Source: Halichondria panicea
Taxonomy: Eukaryota; Porifera; Demospongiae; Suberitida; Halichondriidae
Length of the DNA: 64,000 nucleotides
Reading direction: 5' to 3'
Assembly: GCF_963675165.1 (NCBI RefSeq)
Contig: NC_087377.1
Span: 17,340,518-17,404,517 of the forward strand
Under the pieces are notes generated by a model that did no database searches, was not told the origin of the DNA, and saw only the letters and a list, made by a program, of their open reading frames with translations. Position 1 is the stretch's first letter; each line of letters starts with the position of its first letter. This document shows, piece by piece, positions 50,216-64,000 of this stretch. The translations under genes and the position numbers were made by a program.

Positions 50216-50822
50216 AGGATAAACAACACATGGACACATTCAAACTGGTAGTGTGATGAAGGGTCTGGTACACGTACTGTACAATGTCATGTACAAATAT
50301 TGTGAGCTAGTGTTCTCAATTGACACACGTTTCCCTGTACACACCTAAACTGCATACATTGAAGCATACCTTGTACACAAGTACGTGCATGTACATACAG
50401 ACTAGTAAGCATGCTAGGTTCCCATTCTGTGTACTGTACATTCAATAGTACACAGTGGACTCATTGCACTGCATAACTACACATTATACACACGTACCTA
50501 GCTTGTTCTTGATGAAGGTTCTTCTCAATGCCAGTAATAGCTAATGCGAAAGCAGTCGATAAAATTTACCAGGCCAACTTTCTAGGAAGTGCGGCTTGAG
50601 ATGGAGGCTAGGCTGCACATAATTATAATGGGCGTGGTTACATATAAATGGGCTTTGCTACAATATTTTTCTCAAAGAGCTCCACACAAATATCATGTAT
50701 AAAAACTATGTATACATAATAATACTGACAATGTAGCTATAGTAAGTGAAGGAGAGATTACTAAAAAACACACGTTAAAACTAGAACAGTATAAACAGTC
50801 CACAATTATAATATACTGTACA

Positions 50823-52220
50823 CTACTGTTGAGAGGATTGGTCCACCGTTTCCATAGACATTGAATCTTGCCCGGGGCTACCAGCACTTGAGTTGCTTGT
50901 GAGCACATTCTGAGCCAGAATCAGAGTGTTGAGCAGACTAGCAGCAGCCGCGGCAGAGAGACCACCACCACCACCACCACCGCCATTGTTGTTGGCTTGT
51001 GACAGCATGGAGGATTTCGGTACAGGAGTGGACGGAGAAGTGGTCGTGCTCGCAATAGAGGATAGAGTTTGTACGAGTGAGCTTAAGAGTGGTGTGTTTG
51101 GATTAGAGGCTCCAGTCGGCAGCGATGATTGTAAGAGAGGAGAGAATTGTGACGAAGCTGACAAGTGCATAGGTTGTGCTTGCGAAGGTGTCAGGCTGGA
51201 GACAATGCCACCTAGTTGTTGTAGGGATGAGATAGAACTTGGTGTTTGGTTGTGTGCCAGTGAGGTCAACAGAGGGCTGTTGGTGAGGTTCTGCGCCAGG
51301 GATAGTAGTAGTTGCTGTGCTGCTACATTGTTAGTTTGTTGTGTGGATTGTTGTGGAGGGGAGACAGAAGTGGTCGGTGGTGAGTGGGTCACTACTGTGT
51401 TGAGGAGACTCTGGGCCAGAGGAGAGTTTAGAAGTTGCTGGTTAGGTTGCTTTTGACCAGAGGAAGCAGCTGCATCGATTCCAAACTGGATAATCTGTGC
51501 TCGAAGAAATGCGTTCTCTTTCTCTAGGACTTGGATCTGGTTTTGAAGCATTGCTAAAGCGTTGGTTGATTTCTCTGCGATTTTGGCACTGGCTGTGAGT
51601 TGTTCGTTTTGAAACACGAGCTCTTTCAAGTAGTCGACTGTCTTGTCCAGTACCGTTCCCTTGCTGTACACATACTGCAGTCAGGGAAACATGACGTGAG
51701 GGTGAGACATGTACGTGGAGATACAAAAAAAACATGCTTAACTATTAGCATATTAATATTATGTGCAACTACAATCATGTGTTATATACGATGGCCTCTG
51801 CTGGATTCTATGCTACTAGTAACTAACATAACACTGGGCTCTACACTAATGCATGCTTAGCAATTTAGGCTTAAAAAAACCAGACATTTCGAGGGCTAGT
51901 ACTTTTCTAATAGAAACAAAATTATAACTGAAAAATGAAGGACTGCGAAAACCAAGTTAGTAGATATTTCGATGGCTTTTCCAATAGTACTTTAGTACAC
52001 ACACTCACAGACACACACACTCACCCCGACAATGGAACCAGTAGTTGCGTCTTTCTTCTGACAAGCAGGCACTATCTGAGCCAGTACCTTGATGAGCTCG
52101 TTGATCCTGTCTCGACGCCGACGCTCAACTGGGCGTGGGAAGAACAACAACAACCGGTAATTAACGTGTTTAGGGCATGTACAATGAAGCTGAGCCAATT
52201 GGCAAAATGAATGAATCTTG

Positions 52221-52271
<51 letters not shown>

Positions 52272-53840
52272 GCGCGTACACCTACTGTACAGTATAAAAT
52301 TAAAATCAAGGCATACTTAGACGTTTACAGCATGGATGGATAGCCCCCACACAGCAAATAAGTTATTAGTTTTAGAAGTGGCAAATTTGTATTTTGTGGG
52401 AAATGCTTCTATTTGATTATGACCACGTAAGTACATGTACATCTGTTGTACACTCTAACTTTCAGTATTGAATTTGCAGCACCTTCATTGTGTGTAGCCT
52501 TCCTCTGAGCTTCCCTGTTGGCGGCCATATCCCCAGACCTGCAAACCAACCACCATAATAACAACACTCCTCACAGTTACCGTATTACAGCGAGCATATG
52601 CGAATTTTTGCCAGAACGAAATAGTTAGATCGCAAAGGGTTGCCGATTTGGCTGATTCGCAAAGGTTTTCACCAACAGCAAAATATTCTAGTAATACTGT
52701 ATGTAGCAAGAATGATGCTTTCCCTAACACATACTGTCATACATGTTATGCAGAGGTAGGCAATCACATGAACTGTGTACTCACAACTGCATTTGAACGA
52801 TAGGGTCGGCCGTGTGATAATCCATAGTTGATATCCCACTCATCTTGGGTGCTATAGGTCGACCCATTGCATGCAGTATCTCAGCACTACTGGATGGTGG
52901 GATCATCACATACAGAGGACCTGAACACACACAACAACATAATAAAAACTGACTATTAACATTTTTCAACACCACTTCCAAGAAACCTCAAACATTAGCA
53001 ATAATACTCATGGTTCTACATGTAATTAGTATGTACAAGCACTTGGATAACTTATCGAAGCCTATATATAACTTTTGGATTTGCCCCAAAAAATGTATCG
53101 TCACACTGATAAATTTGGCCTCCATTACTCACCATTTTGGCCAGACTCTGAACCAGAAGAGGTGCTCCTAGTGATGAGGAACTGAGATGAGGGGGTGGTC
53201 TGTCCACCTTGCTGCATCTGGATGAGGGCGTGGCCTATAGCGTTGAGGGTGGAGCCATCCTCAGAGGTCATGTCAGAGGGCAAACCATCATCGCTAGTGA
53301 GCGTGTGGACCTCCTGTGTGAGTGGGCAGGAACAACAAGTGTGTGTGTGTGTGTATGTGTGTGTGTGTGTGTGTGTGTGTTCGTTATTTGGGAGGTAGTT
53401 ACCATCATGCAAATTCTAACCATGTAATACGAAAGCGAAAATAGTACAAAACGAAACGTCTTAGAAGCCAGATACTTTTAAAAGGCGTTTTAAGTGCTAG
53501 TTTTTAAGTGCTAAGTTTTTATATGTTACTTGGTGTGAACTGTGTGTGTGTGTGTTACCTGGGTATCATGCACAAGGCCAAAGTTAGGGCCCAAGTCACT
53601 GGCCTGTAGCTGCTCCACACTCTCCCCATCATCACTCTGACTTATCTCTATCTCAAACTGTGAACTGGGTACCACCTCTTCAGTAGCGATAGTAACCGTC
53701 TCTACGTCTGTCGGCTCTGTTCCTACGTGTAGTATCTCCGTTTCTGTGTGCTCGTAGCGAGGTCGCTTGGAGGCGCTTGTACCCACTTCTAGTTCAAAAG
53801 AACCGCTTCGAAACTTACTACTCATTGCCTTGGCTTTCAA
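50823..53840 (-). CDS. USF: USF-family bHLH leucine-zipper transcription factor
   Basis: Exons (minus) 53559-53840, 53133-53313, 52785-52920, 52483-52538, 52025-52128 and 50823-51674 join in phase to 536 residues. The N-terminal half is acidic and Ser/Thr-rich. The basic region reads QRKATHNEVERRRRDRINE, the standard E-box-contacting pattern (H, E and R spaced as in USF/MYC). Helix 2 carries KGTVLDKTVDYLKEL, and the zipper ends with ENAFLRAQIIQFGID, like the USF signature NLLLRAQ. The tail is rich in Q, S, T and a poly-Gly/Ala run. USF proteins bind CACGTG as dimers. Two in-frame ATGs lie at the start (53840 and 53825); the first is used here. It is the only undamaged copy of four. Confidence 0.9.
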
Positions 53841-54055
53841 CTGTCACGAGGGAATGTCACATAAAACTGACCAAGAAGCTGACTTGTCACAAGCTTTACA
53901 AAATACAATGACAAAATGGAGGAGGAATTTGCTTGCGGAATAGAAATCTGATTGGTCCGTTATCTATTTGTCATTTGATAATGGGGCGTGGCCTAAGCTT
54001 TTTCATTAGCCTAAAGATCGTCAGTAGAACTAGCAAAACATAGCCAAGAGTAGTA

Positions 54056-54116
54056 CTAGTTGGGCGTGGCCCGACCGTCTCCTTGACGGGAGGACGGTCG
54101 AGCCACGCCCAACTAG
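54056..54116. other. Imperfect hairpin between USF and the SHFL-ZU5-Death gene
   Basis: CTAGTTGGGCGTGGC at the left is the inverse of GCCACGCCCAACTAG at the right, and the stem continues through GACCGTC/GACGGTC. The stem contains GGGCGTGG, a GT-box-like motif frequent in this window. It may be a fold-back mobile element or a regulatory palindrome in the shared upstream region of two divergent genes. Confidence 0.8.
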
Positions 54117-54478
54117 AGTAGTACCTGTGTTATAATATCTACTCTTGCATATCGCTCCAACACTTTAGCTAGTTAGTTCCAATAAATAGACATTTTTTAT
54201 TGACAGTAGTTTTCCCTTCCTTTTTTTAACTTACACAAACTGTCAGTGCTTTACTTACTGTACTGCTCAGCTGTATACAATCATAGATTGAAGAGTTAGA
54301 TCATGATACAATCCAGCAAAACCATGCAGTTAATGATGAGAACACTTAGATATTGTGCATGTGTGCATAAATGGCAGCTCTATGATAATTATTTATAGTC
54401 ATAATGCATGATAGACATAGTACAGTGTTTCTAATGATGTAATTAGGGGTTGTGCCAAACCCCTGAAATAAACACTGA

Positions 54479-54486
54479 TATAAAAG
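54479..54486 (+). promoter_or_regulatory. TATA box of the SHFL-ZU5-Death gene
   Basis: TATAAAAG lies 46 bases before the predicted ATG at 54532. That spacing would put the transcription start about 20 bases before the ATG, a short leader. Confidence 0.45.
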
Positions 54487-54531
54487 CAGGAGGCATAGAT
54501 AGATACCAGCAGTATACCAGCAAAGCTAGCT

Positions 54532-57500
54532 ATGGCAACACATCAAGAGGTAAATAATAAAATTAATATAATTATGACACAATGAATGTCTTGTCTTAAT
54601 CTTGCTGTTGATACAGGGATTTTTCATCAAACGTCTGGAGTTGAGTGAAAAATACCAATTTGAAAGTAATCGGATCCTTTACAATGTGCAGAGCGATAGG
54701 AGGGTATACACGATGTAGAATCGATATTCAAATTATGCGTACTGGTGTTCGTTTCGAAGTAATCGGTTCCTGGAGTGGCGTCAAGAAAGCACTGGAAAAC
54801 ATACAGCAAAATTTCTGCCGAGTAAGGAGTATAGCTAGCTATTATTGTATAATTATACGTACATGCAGGCAACAATTACTGGAGACAAAGATGCCAAAGC
54901 TCACAGCTCAAGAAAAGTATTGCGATCTATGAAAAAGGAAGACCAGAACAAAATCCTTGAAGGTGGTGTTGACCCTGGACAACCTCTCTTAACAGAGGCT
55001 GTTCTCAGACAGCACAACTTGCTTCATGAGGTATATGAACTTCGAGAGTTTGCTTGTCTCCGTTGTAGGCAGTATTGGTGGAGAAAAGTCCTCACCACAA
55101 AGCGTGTATCTATGTGCAAAGGGTGTGGTGTAAAATACGATGCCCTCCGTCGAGACAAAGAGTTTGGTATCGGTCGCTATATGTGTCAGAATAAAAATTG
55201 TAATCGCACATTTTATCGATTCTGTCATGCTACCTTGGCCTGTAAATGTAAGGAATGCTATGAGATGGTTCATCATCCACATGTTCATCCCAGGTTTCGT
55301 ACTTTGCTTAAGATACGCAAACCCTTAGATCCTGATACTACACTGTATGACCCATATGAAGGAGAAGCTGTTCAGAAAAAATCAGGTGGAGAAGGTTTTG
55401 AGCCGTATGAACGTAAAAAAAAGAGGAAGTATATTTTTAACCCAAGTACTCGACATCAGTCAACAGGATCGACTGAAATGACATTCCTAACGCAAGCAAT
55501 TCGTTCGGATATAGGTGATGACAACAACTCAGAAATTATATCAATTGCCAGCAGTACTGATTCATTCTCAAGCAGTGACAATGGAAGCGACTCTGACTCC
55601 ACACCTAATCAATCTGATGATGACTCTCAAATAGAAAGTTCAGTATCAACAATACCACCTTCAGATTCAGACAACGATAGTGAATGTGATATGAGCTCCA
55701 GTCATCCAAATCAAAAACGTGAATTGGGAACATATTCCTCTGATGATTCCTCTGAGAATGATGACAATGATGACAAAACGCCCTCTGAAACTGAGTCAGC
55801 CGATTCTGGGAAGTTTTCTTCTCTAGCATCTACCATCAAGGACTCTGGTATCGGTACTGCTAGTAACATTGACACAGTTAGCACTGCTGACAGTGCAAAC
55901 AATACTGCTGACAGTGCAAATACTACTGCTGCTACTGTTCACACAACTTCTCATGGTATTTTTACAATTGATGCGTAATTTTTACAATTGATGTGTAATT
56001 AAAATTAATTATGTGTATTTATCATAATCGTTTATCATTCCAGGTTGGAAGCGTTCCTCAACGATTAAGCCTGATTACCTTCCAGTTAAGTTCTCACGGA
56101 GGGAATTTCGAGAAAATGTCGACCATCATGGAGCTGATATCATCGGTGAAGGAATTCATGTCATCATTCCTCCTAACGCAATCCGTCATGGTAATATTTC
56201 TGTGACTGTTCAAGCATGTCTAGGGGGTCCGTTCGAAATTCCCTCTGATTATGAGCCCATCAGCCCTGTCTACCTGCTCCACCCACCGTATGTATTTCAA
56301 ACCGAGGTTGAACTTAAGATTAAGGTCTTTGCTGATATCGAGGAGAACGATGACATCATATTTCTCACAAGCCAAGATAAGCCTACTGTTCGGAAAAAGC
56401 AAAACATATGGATTTTCATGGAAGAAGCTAAGGATGTGTCTGCTAAAGTTCAACCATTTTCTGCTGGAAGTCGGGAGGTCTCGGTATCAGTGCGGCACTT
56501 TTGCTTCGGACTGCTTGCAAGACGCAGAAAGAAGAGTGAGTGGATTAAAACTGTTAATTGTGCCAATCAGTACTTTTTCCTTTTATAGGGCAAAAGAGTT
56601 TGTATGTTGTCTGCCTGTACTATTTTCTGGTGCCTTCTTGCCGTGCCATCTTTACAGCTTCGTTGGACAGTGATGTGTACATAAATGTAAGAAACCTTCA
56701 TATTATGTGTTTGTCTAAATTCCTTGTACTCATTATCATTACTTTTTAGGAGTTTGAAGAATATCTGAAAAGAGATTACAAAGATAATCAACGTTATGGC
56801 ACGCCACGTCATACTCGTCTGTCTGCGGACAAAATTGAGCTTGTGTTACCCAAAAGCACTGAAGTACAGATCATACTCGATTCTTCTCCTTGCATTGTAA
56901 TAAGCTGCTACTCTCTATAACTTGTGGTTGTTTATAGTTATATTATTCTGCAGATCAAGAAAGAGTTTTTAGACCTGCCAAAGAGGAAGAAACGTGGTAC
57001 CTCATCACTGTATCCTCCATGGTTCTCTATGTCCATCCACGGGACCTCAGAACAGCATCAGGTGTGCACATTTGGAGTGAAGGGAACAGAAGAAGAAATC
57101 GAGTTCAATGTTGAAGTTCCCCCCTCCAGACCCCCCTCTTTGTCCACACACTCATCCCGGAGTGAAGCTAGTGATTGTAAGTGAAGGCATTCATTAATTG
57201 CATGTATTTACTGTTGTATGTAGGTCCTACGTATGTGTCTATCGTTGACCATGTTGGTGTTTCTGAGTCACTGCTGAGTAGAAAATGCTCATCTGAACAC
57301 CTCAAAAAAATTGCTGATTTTGTTCCAAATTGGAAAGAGTTGGCGATGAGTTTGGGAGTTCAAAAAGGCTACATTATAGACATTAACAGCGATCGACAGC
57401 TCACTGGTCCTGTAATGAAAGCACAGAGTGTTTTGGACCAATGGCATCGCTCCAACGGGTTTATGGCATCGCACAAAATGTTAATAGAAGCTTTTATAAG

Positions 57501-57635
57501 TCAAGGTGATGCAGATCTGGCGGAGCGTGTTTGCAGAATTGCTAAAAAAGGTTGTGTGGTTCATACATGTTGTGTATCTTTTGATAATGTTATGTTATGT
57601 TTACAGAATTGGAGCCAGATATTGGGAAGTGTTAA
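54532..57635 (+). CDS. SHFL-like zinc domain - ZU5 - UPA-like - Death domain protein
   Basis: Nine exons: 54532-54549, 54617-54821, 54869-55955, 56044-56535, 56589-56686, 56750-56896, 56954-57176, 57224-57550, 57607-57635. All junctions agree in phase except inside exon 2, where an AAAAA run (54648-54652) must lose one base; with that, about 874 residues result. An in-frame ATG later in exon 2 (near 54678) would avoid the problem. Residues about 136-205 match vertebrate Shiftless (SHFL/C19orf66): FACLRC then YWWRKV, CKGC, CQNKNC and CKCKEC zinc ligands, followed further on by STGSTEMTFLTQA (human ISSGSTVATCLSQ). A 120-residue acidic Ser/Asp stretch follows. Residues about 450-600 are ZU5 (GIHVIIPPNAI, CLGGPFEIPSDYEPISP), then a UPA-like region and a Death domain (about 755-865; FVPNWKELAMSLGV). 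SHFL is an interferon-induced inhibitor of -1 frameshifting in vertebrates; ZU5-Death proteins are apoptosis/inflammation adaptors. The fused role is inference. Confidence 0.85.
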
Positions 57636-57906
57636 TTTACAGAACTGAATTGAACTACTTTTTATTTTATTTTATCAAGTGTGTATAAATTTATATGCAA
57701 AGTGCATCCCTTCTACCCACCCACTCAGTGCATGGATGGCATCATAATCAGAGGCCAGGAGCGGATTTGTTTCAATAGAAGAAATTAGGGGAAAGGTCGT
57801 CGTTGAAAAAACTGTGTCCGGAAATAGGGGGAAAGATCATCATTAGTTGGTAAAACAACTGATGAGAATTCAGCTACTGTATATATTTATAGCTGCTAGA
57901 TATAGT

Positions 57907-61013
<3,107 letters not shown>

Positions 61014-61273
61014 TCTCTGATCATTAATCTTACAACATACATGTACGCACATATAAAATTATATAATAATCTTTATTAAAATTTAATTGAACAGTTGAAC
61101 TGAAGCATGATCGATAAAGACAAGTGCTTGTAATTAATAGCATCGTTCTATTTAGCTAATTTTATTTCTATAGCCGATTATTTTTTCTTTAAATAATACT
61201 TATTATAATTATGTGCATACAGAGGATTATAATTATAGGAAAAGGTGATAGTGACTAGTAAGTATTTCTGGAG

Positions 61274-63614
61274 CTATTTGCAGTATCTGTCTGCCTTCAT
61301 CTTCTCCCTCCTGTCCAGTAGAGCCTCGTGCAGTTTGCCCTTGGCCTGTGCTTTACTCAAATCAGTAGTGCCTCCATCGTTGATTCTCAGTTTGCGGTCT
61401 TGGAAGCTCTGGAACTTCTTCCTGTGTGGGTGTATGTGTGGGGGGAGGGGTCAAGTTGTAGTCCACTGTATCAGGAGTACATGAACTCCTGACTCCTGAC
61501 TGTAAGAGGTGTAATAACTAGGGACAGAATAGGTGTGGCTTAGTGGTTAAGGTGGTGGCTTAGTAGATTAGATGATAGATTAGGCGTGGGTTTGATTCCC
61601 TCTTGGGGGACTTTTCTTCATTTCTTTACAAATCAGTTAGTAATTTCCCTAAATTTTGAATACCACAAGTACATAATCAAGTTGGGGCGTCGCCCGGTTT
61701 CTGTGAAATGAAGTTTAAAGTGCATCTGAAACGAAGTTTCACGGAAACCGGGCGACGACCCAACTTTCCCTTTTTAGGTAGATTAGGTTCTGTCTTTCTT
61801 TATTTTCTCAGATCTGCACTAAATTTTGTAGAATCAGAAATGGCCAAAATATAATTTCCTAAACATCATTTCCCCTTTCAGTTTGGCATATTAAAGTGCA
61901 TCTGGCAACCTAATTGTAGTTTACTCTCTAGCTGTTGCAATACTAGCCTGGTAAGGATTTCCATCACCACAAATCACTATTGGACGCCTAGTCTGATCAA
62001 TTGGTACGGTAGATGTGTGATGAAGTATTGCGACTAAAAAAGGCAATAAAAATTAATACCAATTTACTTGCAGGTTAACGATTACTTACACGTATCCCAC
62101 TTCAAAGCCTTTCATGTCTTTAGTGGCTTCTTCCGCTTCCGTTTCCGTGTCCGTTTTGACCTTTTTGATCCCGGACATGTCCGTATACATCTGTAGAAGT
62201 ATAACACACACACACACACACTCTAAATGATATTTAGCATAATTTTTATTCTTAAGACTTTAATAATATTATGGGGGCAACAGTGATTCTATGTACCGTA
62301 GTACATCATGTAGGTTACTGGATCAAATCTCAAGGGCCCTATATTGCGTTGATTTGGATTGTTTCCTGATATTAATTATCACATTGGGCGTGTAATACTT
62401 CACACACACACACACACACACACACATACCACAAGTATCTCCTTCTCTTTGGCTTGCTCGCTACTTGCCATTAGTTTATGGTCGCTAGTCACGGTCACAA
62501 AGCGATGAGTGCACGCACACAATGCCAGCTTACTCTGTCAGGGGGTGGGCATACATATACATATATTAAAGGTACTTCATCTACGATATAGGCTTGTAAG
62601 TGAAGTGGACAGAATTCGCGAAGTGGTGGGCTATATGCCTAAATCTCAAAATGAAGTAACGTTAAATAGAGCATTTTTGAACGGCCATAACTTCAGTTTC
62701 GTTAAAATTTTAATAATTATTATTTAGCGAATTAGTACAATACTAGGCCACACCCACCTCCTCAAACACAGGATCCCACGTCTCCCTAGGTCCCACAGCT
62801 TCTGAGCGCCCAATCAGCTCGCCCGCTGAGTTGACACTTACATAGCGACCAAAAGCTGTCTTCAGCGCTATCTTGTTGTCGGACACACGTACCACAGTGA
62901 ATACTTCGGCAGGATCTGGTTGGTCGCCTGTGTAAGGGGGTGGGGTAATGTATGCCTGGAATACTTACGATCTAAAATAATAATTATGGTGCAAATAAAT
63001 AATTATTGATTGGATCAAAATTATTATTATTATTTTCTTCAAAAAAAGTTATTGACAGCCAAAGAGAGCGAACAAATAATCTTAGAAAAAAATTTGCAAT
63101 TCAATTCTCTTCACCAAATTACACCTACCCTCTTCCTTGGTACCGCCCACAGTGAAGTATCCCGTGTCCAGGGCGATGATATAACCACCTGTGTGTACCT
63201 CAAACACTGCCTTGTCTTTGGCCTCCATCAGCTCTGACACCTGTCGCCAGCTGCCTGTACATGCACAGAGAGAGAACACACTAGTAACTTAAACATGGAC
63301 TCCTTTAATGCCGTACTTATAAAGTTGTCGTAATTACAGCGCCAGAAAAATTTGTGAGACTGTGTACAAAATAATTAAGGTGATCCTGTATGCGTACGTA
63401 TATGGATTTCCCACTGGAGCTTGTACTATTACAAACAGATGTGCATGGTTAATTTATTATTCTCTCTTCTTTTTATACCATGTCTCAGTGGTCCTTCCCC
63501 AGTCTCCTCTGATTTGGAGTGGTGTCTCTTTCTCTTCCTCTTCTTACCACCCAGCGTTCCCTTGCCTCCCTTCAGCTTCAACTTCCCCACACGCACAGCA
63601 GAGTACTCACTCAT
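61274..63614 (-). CDS. FRG1: FRG1 homologue
   Basis: Exons (minus) 63479-63614, 63129-63254, 62758-62927, 62430-62534, 62090-62190 and 61274-61421 join in phase to 261 residues (human 258). Exon 1 reads [17 protein letters not shown] then a Lys/Arg-rich nuclear signal. The fascin-like beta-trefoil follows: [16 protein letters not shown] (human YIHALDNGLFTLG), [20 protein letters not shown] (human KLSDSRIALKSGYGKYL) and [17 protein letters not shown] (human VGRSDAIGPREQWEPVF). The end, [13 protein letters not shown] and [19 protein letters not shown], matches the human end almost residue for residue. FRG1 is a nucleolar/spliceosome-associated, actin-bundling protein. Donor GTAAGT at 62089 gives the YVKKF junction. 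Confidence 0.95.
61529..61607 (+). repeat. tRNA-like promoter region (possible SINE head) in FRG1's last intron
   Basis: TGGCTTAGTGG at 61536 fits an A box and GGTTTGATTCC at 61589-61599 fits a B box, at tRNA-like spacing. The acceptor arms do not pair, so it is not a functional tRNA; a tRNA-derived SINE is more likely. Confidence 0.35.
61681..61764. other. 28-bp hairpin in FRG1's last intron
   Basis: Arms 61681-61708 and 61737-61764 are complementary at 26 of 28 positions (core CGTCGCCCGGTTTC) around a 28-base loop. Probably the ends of a very small fold-back element; transcribed in FRG1 pre-mRNA it would form a strong stem. Confidence 0.85.
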
Positions 63615-63961
63615 ATCATCTGCCCTAAAGATTAATAGTCTTTGAGCTGTCAGTTCCTCTACTGAAGGATCGTTAAACTGTTTAGTGAATAATGCATTGG
63701 TAAATGTGTTGAGAGCAGGTTTGTCAAGGATGAGCAGAATAAACGCCGGAAATGTGGAGCTTCTTTTAATTGGTAACCTTTTACTGTTCTGCATGTGCAC
63801 TGCATTTGGTGAGAGGTAACTAGGTGTACGTGTGTACCAGTTCTCCTGGCACTTCACGCTATAAAGAAAGAGCAGCTGCTACAGCTAGAGCTAGAGCTAG
63901 CTATCAAATTGCAAAGGTGAGAGGTATTTCTATTGTTTAATTAATTAATACTTTTTTGTAG

Positions 63962-64000
63962 ATGTCCAAGAGTAGTGAGCCACACGAGGTTGACTACTAT
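63962..64000 (+). CDS. First codons of an unidentified gene, cut by the window edge
   Basis: After a TTTTTGTAG acceptor, an ATG opens MSKSSEPHEVDYY to the end of the window with no stop. A plausible 5'UTR exon ends at GCAAAG before GTGAGAGG (63917). The gene is divergent from FRG1, with about 350 bp between coding starts, suggesting a shared bidirectional promoter. Too short to identify. Confidence 0.5.
   Translation, partial: MSKSSEPHEVDYY

Noticed and set aside
50926..51456. 176-residue plus-strand frame rich in Ala, Pro and Cys
   Set aside because: Antisense shadow of the last USF exon, whose product has a recognisable zipper and correct splicing.
54641..54660. Programmed -1 frameshift site
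   Set aside because: The frame change required is +1 (or loss of one A), and no downstream stimulatory structure was evident, so a -1 event does not fit.
61529..61607. tRNA gene
   Set aside because: A and B boxes are present but the acceptor stem does not pair; listed only as a tRNA-like repeat.

Overview
The window is animal nuclear DNA: AT-rich and intron-bearing (GT-AG introns of roughly 45-550 bp), with many small DNA transposons and microsatellites. The mix of genes (TKL kinase-Kelch proteins, Death/CARD/ZU5 adaptor domains, a USF bHLH-zip factor, CENATAC, FRG1) together with frequent GGGCGTGG and GCTAGCTA motifs suggests a sponge, most likely a demosponge. That assignment is inferred from gene content only.

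Layout. (1) 1-25 kb: a tandem array with a period of about 7.0-8.6 kb. Each unit carries a plus-strand gene ending in one large Kelch-propeller exon and, on the minus strand, a decayed copy of a USF-type bHLH-zip gene. Gene A is 5'-truncated by the window edge; genes B, C and D are complete Death domain - TKL kinase - linker - short coiled coil - Kelch genes. (2) 25-28.7 kb: remnants and a segmental duplication shared with 44.4-46.1 kb, plus an antisense Death-exon relic. (3) 28.7-38.5 kb: one 9.77-kb DNA transposon with terminal inverted repeats, a 6-bp target duplication and a decayed, intron-split integrase-type transposase. It hosts nested MITEs and a roughly 240-bp tandem repeat. (4) 38.6-49.4 kb: a small hAT-like element, then gene E (CARD-like head, same Kelch tail) and gene F (TKL kinase, long coiled coil, same Kelch tail). 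(5) 50.8-53.8 kb: the only intact USF gene, minus strand. (6) 54.5-57.6 kb: head-to-head with USF, a gene that joins a Shiftless (SHFL)-like zinc domain to ZU5, a UPA-like region and a Death domain. (7) 57.9-61.0 kb CENATAC/CCDC84, 61.3-63.6 kb FRG1 (minus), and the first codons of an unidentified plus-strand gene at the right edge.

How it fits together. Two observations stand out. First, one conserved Kelch propeller is joined to three kinds of signalling head (CARD-like, Death plus kinase, kinase plus coiled coil). Among the six copies the propeller scaffold is almost invariant, while substitutions concentrate just before the first strand of each blade and just after each GG doublet, positions that in KEAP1-type propellers face the ligand. 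This looks like a locally amplified, diversifying recognition family wired to death-fold/kinase signalling; the immune role is inference. Second, the SHFL-ZU5-Death gene couples a domain known from a vertebrate antiviral translation regulator to a death-signalling adaptor. CENATAC and FRG1 are ordinary RNA-processing genes.

Exon coordinates and protein lengths below were assembled by eye from splice signals. They are phase-consistent for genes B-F, USF, CENATAC and FRG1. The SHFL gene needs one extra base removed in exon 2, or a downstream start, to be continuous.
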